Part shown: one piece after another, positions 27,382-37,108 of the stretch | Numbering within the stretch: position 1 is the stretch's first letter | Layout of the letters: each line of letters starts with the position of its first letter | Assembly (NCBI RefSeq): GCF_018885265.1 | Contig: NZ_CP076538.1 | Span: 3,508,001-3,572,000, forward strand | Source: Amycolatopsis aidingensis | GTDB lineage: Bacteria; Actinomycetota; Actinomycetes; Mycobacteriales; Pseudonocardiaceae | Reading direction: 5' to 3' | DNA: 64,000 nucleotides | Program-made: the position numbers and the translations under genes | Notes under the pieces: generated by a model | What the model saw: the letters and a program-made list of their open reading frames with translations, nothing else | Databases searched by the model: none | Told to the model about the DNA's origin: nothing

Positions 27382-30300
27382 ACCCCTCGGACGAGGCTTT
27401 CGTCTTCCCTGCGTCGTCGGGGCAGCGCCGGTTGTGGTTGCTCGATCAGCTCATGCCGGGGACCTCGGTCTACAACATCGGCTGGCGGATCGCCGTGGAC
27501 GGCCCGGTGGACCCCGCCGCGCTGCGGGCGGCGCTGGCCGGGCTGGTGCGCAGGCACGAGGCGCTGCGCACCCACTTCGCGGCGGAGGAAGGAACCCCGG
27601 TGCAGGTGGTCACGGCCGCGGCCGGGATCGAGCTGCCGCACTACGAGCGGGCCACGCCCGCGGAGGTGGACGCACTGGTCGATGACCTCGCGCGGCAGCC
27701 CTTCGACCTGCACACCGGGCCGCTGCTGCGGGCCGCGCTGGCCAGCCTGTCACCCACCCGGCATGTGCTGGTGCTGGTGCTGCATCACAGCATCGCCGAC
27801 GGCTGGTCCTGCGGGGTGCTTTTCGACGAGCTGGCCACGCTGTACTCCGGGGCCGAGCCGCCCGAGGTGAGTGTGCAGTACCCGGACTACGCGCTGTGGC
27901 AACAGGAGCAGGTCGACGGCGGCGCGTTCGCGGCGGACCTCGCGTACTGGTCGGAGGCACTGCGCGGGGCACCGACGGTGCTGCGCCTGCCCGCGGACCA
28001 CACCCGGCCCGGCCCCGCATCCGGAGCCGGGGCCGAACTGCGGGCGGCACTGCCGGCGAAGCGGGTGCCCGGCGGGTTCGCCGCATTGCTGGCGACCTTC
28101 CAGAGCGTGCTGTACCGGGTGACCGGGCAGGAGGACTTCCTTGTCGCTACCCCGGCCGCCGCGCGCACCCGGCCGGAGACCGATCGCCTGGTCGGGTTCG
28201 TGGCCAACACCCTGCCGCTGCGCGCGGTGTTCACGCAGGAGACCACGCTGGGGCAGGCGCGGGCCGCGGCCGAGGCCGCCACCGTGGCCGCCATCGCGCA
28301 CCAGGACCTCCCGTTCGAGCAGCTGGTGGACCTGGCAGCGCCGGAGCGTTCGCTCAGCCACGCCCCACTGGTGCAGGTGATGTTCGCCGTGGAGCCGCCG
28401 CCCGAGCCGCGCACGGCAGGTGAGGTCACCTTCGCCCCGGAACCGGTCGCGGGTGGCGGGTCCAAGTTCGCGATCTCGCTGACCGTCGAGCAGGCGGGTG
28501 AGGACTGGTCCGGACGCTGGCAGTACGACCCCGAGCTGTTCGACGCGGACACCATCGTCGCGCTGCACACCGCCTTCGCCGCCGCGCTCGGCGCGGAGGA
28601 CGCGACCCCGGTGGCCGAGCTGCCGCTGGGCGGGCAGCAGCGCCCGCGGGCCACGCAGGCCCCGCCCCCGCCGCGGCCGACCGCGGCCGAGCTGGTCCGC
28701 GCCGCCCTGGCCGCCCGGCCGGACTCCGTACTGCTGGACGACCGGTTCACCGCCGCCGAACTGGACCGGGCAAGCGACCGGTTGGCGCATGCCCTGCTGG
28801 CCGCGGGCGCCCGCCCCGACGAGCCGGTGGCGCTGCTGGTGCCGCGCGGCGCCCCGACCATCGTCGGCATCATCGCCGCATGGAAGGCTGGCGCGGGGTA
28901 CCTGCCGCTGGACCCCTCGTGGCCGCCCGCGCGGCTGGCCGTCATGGCCGCCGACGCCTGCGCGCCGGTGCTGGTGGCCGGGCAGGAAACCCGGGGGCTG
29001 CTGCCCGGCCCGTGGACCGAGGTCCTGGTGGACGCGACCGGCGAGGTCCAGTCAGGACAGTGGCAAGGGACTCCGCCGGTGGCGGTACCGCAGCATCCCG
29101 GCTCGCTGGCGTACCTGCTCTACACCTCCGGCTCCACCGGCAGACCCAAGGGTGTCCGGGTGACCCAGGGCGGGCTGGCCGCGCTGCTGCACGCGATGGA
29201 CGGGCTGCTCGGCCTTTGCCCGCAAGACCGGATCGCCTCGATCAGCACCCCGGCGTTCGACGTGTCCACTGTGGAGATGCTGCTGCCACTGCTGTGCGGG
29301 GCGCACGTCACCGTCCTCCCCGCCGAGGACGTCGCCGACGGCGCGCTGCTGCGCGAGCGCATCCGCACCACCGGCGCCACCGTGGTGCAGGGCGGACCGT
29401 CCAGCTGGCGGCTGATCCTCGCGGCCGGCGGGGTGCCGCAAGGGGTGCGGCTGCGGGTCACCGGGGGTGAGGCGCTGACCAGGGACCTTGCCGATGCGCT
29501 CCAGTCCGACGGCGCGGTGCTCATCGACGGCTACGGCCCGACGGAAACCACGGTGTACTCCGCGGCCGGGGTCGTGCCGCAGGCGCCGGCACCGGTCCGG
29601 CTCGGGCCGCCGGTGCCGGGAACCGAACTGCACGTGCTGGACCGGCTGCTGCGTCCGGTGCCCCCGTGCGTGATCGGCGAACTGCACATCGGGGGTGCGG
29701 GGGTGGCCCGTGGTTACCACGGCATGCCGGGGCTGACCGCCGACCGCTTCCGGCCCAACCCGTTCGGCCCCGGCCGCCTCTACGCCACCGGCGACCTGGT
29801 GCGGCCGAGGGCGGACGGCACGCTGGAGTTCCTCGGCCGCGCCGACCACCAGGTGAAGCTGCGCGGGTTCCGGATCGAGCTCGGCGAGATCGAGGCGGTG
29901 CTGCGCGAGCACGACGACGTCGCCGACGCGGTGGTCACCACCTGGTCGGCGGGGGACTCGGACGTGCGGCTGGTCGCCTACGCGGTGCCCCGGGCGGGCG
30001 GCACCGGCCAGGACGCCACCCGGCGGCTGTGGGATCAGCTGCGCCCGCACCTCGCCCGGAAGCTGCCGGACTACATGGTGCCGGCGACCATGGTGCTGCT
30101 GGAGTCGATGCCGCGTACCCCGACCGGCAAGACCGACCGCTCGGCCCTGCCCGAGCCGGTGTGGACGGGCACCGCTGCCACGGTGGCCCGCGCACCGAAT
30201 CCGAGGCCCAGCTGGCCGGGATCTGGCGCGAGGTGCTGGCCATCCCGGCCGAGGTCGAGCTGAGCGTGCACGACAACTTCTTCGCCGTGGGCGGCCACTC

Positions 30301-30547
30301 GCTCACGGCGACCCGGATGCTGGCCAGGGTGCGCTCGGTGCTGGGTACCGAGCTGCCGCTGGCCACGCTGTTCGCCGCACCGACCATCGCGCAGCTGTGC
30401 GAGGCCATGGCAGGCGGTGGGGCCGAGGGAGAGGCGAACGGCGGCCGGCGCGGGCCGGTGCCGCTGCTGGACGCCCTCGACGACCTCTCCGACGCCGAGG
30501 TGGACCGGCTGCTCGGCACGCTGCTGAACGAGGAGCGGCCGCAGTGA
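27378..30547 (+). CDS. NRPS C-A-PCP module interrupted by a -1 frameshift
   Basis: The GTG at 27378 overlaps the previous stop and follows GAAGGAGGAG. The first frame encodes a condensation domain (HHSIADGW near residue 136) and an adenylation domain ([11 protein letters not shown] near 583, GYGPTETT, ending TGKTDR), then runs out at 30263 in arginine/proline-rich sequence. The carrier domain continues intact in another frame from about 30188 (RTESEAQLAGIW, then GGHS with Ser codon 30299-30301) to TGA 30547. Inserting one C in the CCC at 30187-30189 restores a single protein of about 1056 residues. The hand-read A-domain code (about DVVQVGGVYK) matches none I know. Either a recent mutation or a base-call error. 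Confidence 0.8.
30186..30190 (+). other. Frameshift site in the second NRPS
   Basis: Reading must slip back one base here (GTG GCC | CCG CGC ACC GAA) to pass from the adenylation to the carrier domain. The local run is GGCCCGC; one more C would repair it. No canonical slippery heptamer plus pseudoknot is evident. Confidence 0.75.
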
Positions 30548-31863
30548 GTGCCGTGGTGGCCGGTGCGGGCCTTGCGGGCTCGCTGATCGCGGTGTATCTC
30601 GCCCGGCACGGGCATCGGGTGACGGTACTGGAGCGGCGGCCCGACCCGCGCTCGCCAGGGGCGCGCGAGCGGGGTCGCTCCATCAACCTCGGCCTGTCCC
30701 AGCGCGGCATCCAGGCACTGCGCGGGGTCGGGCTGCTGGAGGCGCTGGAGCCGCTGACCGTGCCGATGCGGGGCCGGGTGGTGCACGGGCCGGACGGCGC
30801 CCTGCGGTTCCAGCCCTACGGCCGCCGGGCCGACCAGGTACTGCATTCGGTGCTGCGGCACGACCTGAACGTGCTGCTGGTGGCCGAGGCCGAGCGGCTG
30901 GGCGTCACCTTCCACTGGGACACCCCGGTACGGGAGGTGGACAGCACCGTCCCCTCGGTGCGCACCGACACCGGGGAGCACGCCGCGGACCTGGTGATCG
31001 GCGCCGACGGCGCGTTCTCCACGGTGCGTGCCCGGCTGGGCCGTGCCCGCCGGATGGACCTGCACCAGGAGTTCCTGGAATGGGGGTACAAGGAGCTGCT
31101 CATCCCGGCAGGCGCGGACGGCCACCCGCGCACCGAGCTGCGCGCGCTGCACGTCTGGCCCGGTGACGAGGGGCTGATCGTGGCACACCCCAATGTGGAC
31201 GGTTCGCTGACCGCGACGGTGTTCCTGCCGTTCGAAGGGGAAGCCGGGTTCGCCGGGCTGACCACGCCCGAGCGGGTCCGCTCCTTCTTCGCCCGCTGCT
31301 TCCCGGACACCCTCGACCTGATCCCGGACCTGGTGCGGCAGTTCCTCGACCACCAGGAGGCGAGCCTGGTGACGGTGCGCACCAGCCCGTGGCACCTGCC
31401 GGGTGGCGCGGGCGGGGTGGTGCTGCTCGGCGACGCCGCGCACGCGGTGTACCCGTTCTTCGGCCAGGGGATGAACTCGGCGTTCGAGGACTGCTCGGTG
31501 CTCGACCGGTGCCTGCGCGAGCACCCGGCCGACCTGCCCACCGCGCTGGCCGCGTTCGAGCGCGCCCGCCGGCCGCACACCGATGTGCTTGCCGAGCTGT
31601 CCAAACGGAATTTCGTCGAACTGCGGGACAAGGTGCGCTCCCCGTTGTTCCTCGCCCGCAAGAAGGCCGACCTGCTGCTGCACCGGTGCTTCCCGCGCGC
31701 CTGGGTGCCGCTGTACACGCTGATCTCGCACACGACCGTGCCCTATGGCGAGGCCCTGGCGCGGGCAAGGCGCCAGGACCGCCTGCTGGGCGGAGCAACC
31801 GCCGCGCTCACCGGCGTGGCGCTGGCCGCCGCCGTTCACCAGACGCGCGAGCGAAACAGGTGA
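30544..31863 (+). CDS. Kynurenine 3-monooxygenase-like FAD hydroxylase
   Basis: This 439-residue group A flavin monooxygenase has the FAD GxGxxG motif at the N-terminus (VAGAGLAGSLIAVYLARHG), GRSINLGLSQRGIQAL near residue 40, EWGYKELLIP near 180, NVDGSLTATVFLPFEGE near 217, and GDAAHAVYPFFGQGMNSAFEDC near 293. The second to last are specific to kynurenine 3-monooxygenase rather than generic hydroxylases. The reaction is L-kynurenine + O2 + NADPH to 3-hydroxykynurenine. The C-terminus has a hydrophobic membrane-associating segment. It is translationally coupled to the NRPS genes, so it most likely makes a building block rather than serving NAD synthesis. No tryptophan dioxygenase or kynureninase is in the window. 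Confidence 0.87.
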   Translation: MSAVVAGAGLAGSLIAVYLARHGHRVTVLERRPDPRSPGARERGRSINLGLSQRGIQALRGVGLLEALEPLTVPMRGRVVHGPDGALRFQPYGRRADQVLHSVLRHDLNVLLVAEAERLGVTFHWDTPVREVDSTVPSVRTDTGEHAADLVIGADGAFSTVRARLGRARRMDLHQEFLEWGYKELLIPAGADGHPRTELRALHVWPGDEGLIVAHPNVDGSLTATVFLPFEGEAGFAGLTTPERVRSFFARCFPDTLDLIPDLVRQFLDHQEASLVTVRTSPWHLPGGAGGVVLLGDAAHAVYPFFGQGMNSAFEDCSVLDRCLREHPADLPTALAAFERARRPHTDVLAELSKRNFVELRDKVRSPLFLARKKADLLLHRCFPRAWVPLYTLISHTTVPYGEALARARRQDRLLGGATAALTGVALAAAVHQTRERNR

Positions 31864-31868
31864 GGTAG

Positions 31869-32501
31869 ATGCTGACCCATCCCACCCGGCCGGTGTACCC
31901 GCTGGTCGAGCCGGCGGACTTCGCCGCAGAGGAGCTGCCCCATGCCGTCGCCGAGTACGAGGTTGCGCTACGGCGCATCCACGGCTGGGCGCGGGAGTAC
32001 CTGTGCAGACCGAACCCCGACCTCGGCAGGCGGGGCGATGTGTGCCCGTTCACCAGCGCATCGCTGCGCAAGGGCCTCTTCCTCATCTCCGTCCACCCTG
32101 GACGGCCCGAGCGCCCTGCCGACCTTGCCGAGCTGCTGCTGCACTACCGGGACTGGTTCACCGAGCTGAGCCCGAGCACCGAGCCGGAGTCCCAGTTCAA
32201 GACCATCCTGGTGCTGTTCCCGAACCTCACCGATGTGACGCTGATCGACCGCACCCAGGGGGCGCTGAAGCGCGAGTACACCGAGGCCGGGCTGATGATC
32301 GGCGAGTTCCATCCCGGACCGCCGGACAAGGGCGGGCTGTGGAATCCGGACTTCCGGCCGCTGCGCGCGCCGCTGCCCTTGCTGGCGATCAGGCACATGG
32401 TGCCCACCGATTTCCCTTTCCTGCGCGACGACGAGGTCACCGTCGCCGCGTACCGGGACCGTTTCGGCGACCCCCTGCCGCACACCAGCGCGGCCCGGTG
32501 A
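31869..32501 (+). CDS. DUF6875-like protein of the NRPS cluster
   Basis: This 210-residue soluble protein starts 5 bp after the hydroxylase. Recognisable blocks are VCPFTSASLRKGLFLISV near residue 58, FKTILVLFPNLTD near 110, GLMIGEFHPG near 142 and PLLAIRHMVPTDFPFL near 165. These fit, from memory, the family named DUF6875, which I associate with peptide-synthetase clusters. No catalytic motif is obvious; conserved Cys, His and Glu are candidates. It sits between the kynurenine hydroxylase and the third synthetase, so it may act on the same precursor (inference). Confidence 0.6.
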   Translation: MLTHPTRPVYPLVEPADFAAEELPHAVAEYEVALRRIHGWAREYLCRPNPDLGRRGDVCPFTSASLRKGLFLISVHPGRPERPADLAELLLHYRDWFTELSPSTEPESQFKTILVLFPNLTDVTLIDRTQGALKREYTEAGLMIGEFHPGPPDKGGLWNPDFRPLRAPLPLLAIRHMVPTDFPFLRDDEVTVAAYRDRFGDPLPHTSAAR

Positions 32502-32541
32502 GCGCCGTGACCGACCGACCAGACACCGCTGGGAGCCGACG

Positions 32542-35500
32542 ATGACCGAGCCCGATTCCGCTGGGCCCCTGTCCGCCGCCCGCAAGCGCGAGCTGCTCGC
32601 GCAGCGACTGCGCGCCCGCGCCAAGGCCCCCGTGCCCTATCCGCTGTCCTTCGGGCAGCAGCGCCTGTGGTTCCTGGACAAGTTCTCCTCCGGTAGCGCC
32701 GCCTACAACCTGCCCATGGGAATGCGGCTGCGCGGCGGGCTGGACCGGGCGGCGCTGCGCGCGGCGCTGGACACGGTGGTGGGCAGGCACGCCGCCCTGC
32801 GCACCACCTTCCCCGAGTCCGGCGGGGAGCCGGTGCAGCTGGTCGCCCCCACCGGCACGGCGGAACTGCGCGAGCACGCCCTGACCGGGCCGGACCGGGA
32901 CGCCGCCGCGCAGCGCTTCGCCGACGAGCGCGGCGCGGAACCGTTCGACCTGCACAGCGGACCGCTGCTGCGGGTGGATCTGGGACGGTTCGACCAGGAC
33001 GACCACGTGCTGGTGCTGAACCTGCACCACATCATCTCCGATGCCTGGTCGCTTTCGGTGCTGCTGGACGAGCTTGGTGTCTGTTACCGGGCCGCGGTGT
33101 CCGGGACCCTGCCGGAGCTGCCCGAGCTGCCGCTGCAGTACCCGGACTTCGCGGCCTGGCAGCGGGACAGGGTCGGCGACGGCGCCGAGCACCTTGACTA
33201 CTGGGCCGAGCACCTTTCCGGGGCGCCGGAACTGCTGACCCTGCCCACCGACCGGCCGCGGCCCGCGGTCGCCAGCTACCGGGGGGCGCTGCACCAGCAG
33301 GTGGTCCCTGGTGCGGTGGTGGACCGGCTGGAGGAACTGGCAACCCAGCGTGGCGCCACCCTGTTCATGGTGCTGCTGGCGGCCTTCGCCGCCCGGCTGG
33401 GCAGGCTGGCCGGGCAGGAGGACGTCGTCGTCGGCACCCCCGTCGCGGGCCGTGCGCACCCGGACCTGGAGCGGATGATCGGCTTCATCGTGAACACCCT
33501 CGCGCTGCGCACGCGGGTTGGCGACGACCCGAGCTTCGAGGAACTGCTCACCCGGACCCGGCAGGCCACAGTGGACGGTCTGGCACATGCGGAACTACCG
33601 TTCGAGCAGCTGGTCGAACGGCTGCGCCCGCGGCGCAGCATGGCGCATGCGCCGGTGTTCCAGGCGCAGCTGATCCTGCAGAACACCCCGCCGCTGCGGA
33701 TGTCCTTCGCCGACCTCGAGGCCACGCCGATCGTGGTGGACCCGAAGGTCGCCAAGTTCGACCTCACCCTCGCCGCCGAGCGGCGCGGCGACTGCCTCGA
33801 CTTCGGCATCGAGTACAGCACCGACCTGTTCGATCCGGAGACCATCGCCGACTTCGCCGACCGGTTCGCCGCCCTGCTGACGGCCATCGCCGAGAATCCA
33901 GGGCGCCGGGTGTCCGAACTGGACGCGCTGACCGGGGTGCTGCGGTGGGAGGTGCTGGAGGGGCTGAACGCCTCCGAGCTGCCGCTGCCCACCGCGACCA
34001 CCGTACTGGACCTGATCTCGGGCGGGCTGGGGAACATCGCCGTCAGCGGGCCGGACGGCACCGCCCTGACCTACCGGGAGCTGGACGAGCGGTCCGGGCG
34101 GATCGCCGCGCTGCTGCGCGCGCACGGGGCGGGTCCGGAAGCCCCGGTCGGCCTGTGCCTGCCGCGCACCCCGGACCTGGTCGCCGCGATACTGGGGGTG
34201 TGGCGGGCCGGGGCGGCCTATCTGCCGCTGGACCCGAACTGGCCCACCGCCCGGCTGGCCGGGATGCTGGCGGACTCGGGGGCGCGGATACTGCTCGGCG
34301 CAGGGAACGACCTCGGCTTCGCCGGGACCGTGCTGACCCCTGAGGACGCCGCGGGCCACGAACCCGCGCCCGCGGTGCCGGTGCACGGCGAGGACCTGGC
34401 CTATCTCATCTACACCTCCGGTTCCACCGGCAGGCCCAAGGGAGTAGAGGTCCCGCACCGGGCGGTGCTGAACCTGCTGGTGTCCTTCCAGCACCTGTTC
34501 GACCTCGACCCCGCCGACCGGTTCGCCGCGGTCACCACCCTCTCGTTCGACATTTCGGTGCTGGAGCTGCTGCTGCCCCTGGTCGCGGGATCCGAGGTGC
34601 TGGTGGTGCCCACGGAGACCGTCGCGGACGGACCCGCGCTGCGGGACCTGCTGGCCGATGCGGGGGTCACCGCCATGCAGGCGACCCCGGCGACCTGGCG
34701 GCTGCTGGAGACCGCGGGCGGCGTCCCCGCCGGGGTGGTCACCAGGGTGTGCGGCGGGGAGGCGCTGACCCGCGACCTTGCCGACGCCCTGCTGTCGGAC
34801 GAGGCACTGGTGTGGAATGCCTATGGTCCCACCGAGACCACCGTCTGGTCCTCGGCCGCCCTGGTCGATGCGGCGCCCGCGCCGGTCGTGCTGGGGGCAC
34901 CGATCGGCAACACCAGCCTGTACGTACTGGACGCCCGGATGGAACCGGTCCCTCCAGGGGTGGTCGGCGAACTGCACATCGGCGGGGAGGGCGTGGCCCG
35001 TGGCTACCGCGGGATGCCCGGCCGCACCGCCGACCGCTTCCGCCCCAACCCGTTCGGGCCCGGCCGCCTCTACGCCACCGGTGACCAGGTACGGCTGCGC
35101 CGGGACGGCATGCTGGAGTTCCTCGGCCGCGCCGACCACCAGGTGAAGGTGCGCGGGTTCCGGATCGAGCTGGGTGAGGTCGAGGCGGCCCTGCTGCGCT
35201 GCGCGGAAGTCGCCGAGGCCGTGGTGGTGACCAGGGGAGCGGGGGAGGACGTGCGGATCGTGGCCTACCTGGTCCCCGACGGGGACGCGGGCCGGGATCC
35301 GGACCTGTGGTCCCGGCTGCGTGCCCGGCTCGCGCAGCGGCTGCCCGAGTACATGGTCCCGGCCACCGCCGTCCTGCTGGAAACCATGCCGCTGACCGCG
35401 AACGGCAAGGTGGACCGGCAGGCCCTTCCCGACCCGGTGTGGGCGGGTGCGGCCGAACGGGTGGCCCCGCGCGATCCGGTGGAGCGGGTGCTGGCCGGCA

Positions 35501-35790
35501 TCTGGCAGGAAGTCCTCGGCCTGCCCGACCTCGGGGTGCACGACGACTTCTTCGTCCTCGGCGGGCACTCGCTGCTGGCGGCGAAGGTGGTGGCCAGGGT
35601 GCGGGCCGCGTTCTCGGTGACCATTCCGATCGGACGGATGTTCGCCGCACCCACGGTGGCCGGGCTGGCCAGGGTGCTCACCGAACTGGAGGACAGGCCA
35701 GGGCAGATCGCCGCGATCGCGCAGCTGCGGGTGGAACTGGACGGCAGGTCCACCGAGGACCTGCGGGCCATGCTGGGGGAGACCCGGTGA
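32542..35790 (+). CDS. NRPS module C-A-PCP
   Basis: This 1082-residue single module has an LCL-type condensation domain (LSFGQQRLWFLDKF near residue 34; active-site motif HHIISDAW at 162, with Ala in place of the usual Gly), an adenylation domain ([11 protein letters not shown] near 624, NAYGPTETT, ANGKVDR) and a carrier domain (LGGHS, Ser1010). There is no epimerase or thioesterase. By eye the specificity code is near DILQVGAVWK, close to glycine codes (DILQLGLIWK) but with a small residue at pocket position 322, so a larger substrate is possible. The ATG at 32542 is 40 bp after the DUF6875-like gene. The stop overlaps the transporter start. Confidence 0.9.
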   Translation: MTEPDSAGPLSAARKRELLAQRLRARAKAPVPYPLSFGQQRLWFLDKFSSGSAAYNLPMGMRLRGGLDRAALRAALDTVVGRHAALRTTFPESGGEPVQLVAPTGTAELREHALTGPDRDAAAQRFADERGAEPFDLHSGPLLRVDLGRFDQDDHVLVLNLHHIISDAWSLSVLLDELGVCYRAAVSGTLPELPELPLQYPDFAAWQRDRVGDGAEHLDYWAEHLSGAPELLTLPTDRPRPAVASYRGALHQQVVPGAVVDRLEELATQRGATLFMVLLAAFAARLGRLAGQEDVVVGTPVAGRAHPDLERMIGFIVNTLALRTRVGDDPSFEELLTRTRQATVDGLAHAELPFEQLVERLRPRRSMAHAPVFQAQLILQNTPPLRMSFADLEATPIVVDPKVAKFDLTLAAERRGDCLDFGIEYSTDLFDPETIADFADRFAALLTAIAENPGRRVSELDALTGVLRWEVLEGLNASELPLPTATTVLDLISGGLGNIAVSGPDGTALTYRELDERSGRIAALLRAHGAGPEAPVGLCLPRTPDLVAAILGVWRAGAAYLPLDPNWPTARLAGMLADSGARILLGAGNDLGFAGTVLTPEDAAGHEPAPAVPVHGEDLAYLIYTSGSTGRPKGVEVPHRAVLNLLVSFQHLFDLDPADRFAAVTTLSFDISVLELLLPLVAGSEVLVVPTETVADGPALRDLLADAGVTAMQATPATWRLLETAGGVPAGVVTRVCGGEALTRDLADALLSDEALVWNAYGPTETTVWSSAALVDAAPAPVVLGAPIGNTSLYVLDARMEPVPPGVVGELHIGGEGVARGYRGMPGRTADRFRPNPFGPGRLYATGDQVRLRRDGMLEFLGRADHQVKVRGFRIELGEVEAALLRCAEVAEAVVVTRGAGEDVRIVAYLVPDGDAGRDPDLWSRLRARLAQRLPEYMVPATAVLLETMPLTANGKVDRQALPDPVWAGAAERVAPRDPVERVLAGIWQEVLGLPDLGVHDDFFVLGGHSLLAAKVVARVRAAFSVTIPIGRMFAAPTVAGLARVLTELEDRPGQIAAIAQLRVELDGRSTEDLRAMLGETR

Positions 35791-37108
35791 CCGCCACCTC
35801 GCAGCTGCAGGACGACCGCGGGCTGCGCCGGTTCGCGGTGATCTGGGCAGGCCAGCTGGTATCGGTGATCGGCTCCGCGCTCAGCGCCTTCGTCCTCGGC
35901 GTCTGGGTCTACCTCGGCACCGGATCGGTCACCCAGTTCGTGCTCATCCAGTTCTGCGCCGTGCTGCCGGGCATCCTGGTCGCCCCGTACGCGGGGGCGG
36001 TCGCCGACCGCCACGACCGCCGCCGCGTGATGCTGACCGCGGACACCGGGGCCGGGATGGTGACCGCCTTGCTGCTGCTGGCGGTGAGTACCGACGCGCT
36101 GGCGACCTGGCATGTCTACGCCGCCACGGCGGCGACCGCCACGCTCAACGCCTTCCACATCATCGCCTACAACGCGCTGGTGCCGGCACTGGTACCCAAA
36201 CGGCATCTGGGCCGGGTGAACGGGCTGATGCAGCTGACCCAGGGGGTGCAGATCGCCGCCCCGCTGGTGGCCGGTGCGCTGCTGACCCTGGTGGGGCTGC
36301 GCGGGGTGCTGCTGATCGACGTGCTGTCGATGGCGTTCGCGGTCACCACCCTGCTGCTGACCCGGCCACCCGCCGAAGCAACCACCCCGCGGGCACCGGC
36401 AAGGAGAGGCCCGGCATCGGGGCGGGGCTGCGCTGGCTGGGCACCGCGCCCGCCCTGCTCACCCTGTGCGTGGTGTTCGGCCTGTGGAACTTCCTGTTCG
36501 CCATCGCGGGCGGGCTGGTGCAACCGCTCATCCTGTCCTTCGCCGACCCCGCCACCCTGGGCGTGCTGATGGCAGCGGGGGGCAGCGGCATGTTCCTCGG
36601 CGGACTCGTCATGGGCGCTTGGGGCGGGCCGAAACGGCGGGTACTGGGCATCTACTCCGGTCTGGGGCTGGGCGGTGTCTTCCTGATCCTGCACAGCCTC
36701 GCGCCGTCGCCATGGCTGATCGCGGTGGCCGCGCCCGCCTTCCTGTTCACCCTGCCGCTGATGAACACCTCCTGCATAACCCTCATCCAGACCAAAGTGG
36801 ACCCCGAGGTGCTCGGGCGCGTGCTCGCCGTCGTGCGGGTGCTCAGCACCGCGGCGATGCCGGTCGCCTACCTGCTGATCGGTCCGATCACCGACGGCAT
36901 CGCCGAACCGCTGATGGCCGAGGGCGGCGCGCTGGCCGGCACCATCGGCGCGGTGATCGGCACCGGCGACGGGCGCGGTATCGCACTGGTCTTCCTCATC
37001 GTCGGCGTGCTCATGCTCGCGCTGACCGGCTACGCCTGGTCCCGGCCACGGCTGCGCGCGGTCGACGAGCTGCCCGACGCGCCCACCCCGGAAAGGACTC
37101 CACAGTGA
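35787..37108 (+). CDS. MFS transporter, probable peptide exporter, interrupted by a -1 frameshift
   Basis: The GTG at 35787 overlaps the preceding NRPS stop. The first frame gives about 200 residues with six membrane helices and the MFS loop motif DRHDRRRVML. The second half, with another six helices (from GLWNFLFAIAGG to VLMLALTGYAW), is in another frame and ends at TGA 37108. The break falls in a C-run at 36385-36388 (ACCCCG); adding one C gives a continuous protein of about 440 residues reading PAGTGKERPGIGAGLRWL across the joint. It is a typical NRPS-cluster exporter of the MFS type. If the frameshift is real the exporter is dead. Confidence 0.78.
36385..36388 (+). other. Frameshift site in the MFS gene
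   Basis: A run of four C residues where five would restore the frame. It is the same kind of lesion (loss of one C in a C-run, shift to the same relative frame) as at 30187-30189 in the second NRPS. Confidence 0.7.

Noticed and set aside
30180..30270. Programmed -1 ribosomal frameshifting in the second NRPS
   Set aside because: No slippery heptamer of the X-XXY-YYZ type with a downstream structure; a single C loss explains it and the same lesion type recurs in the MFS gene.
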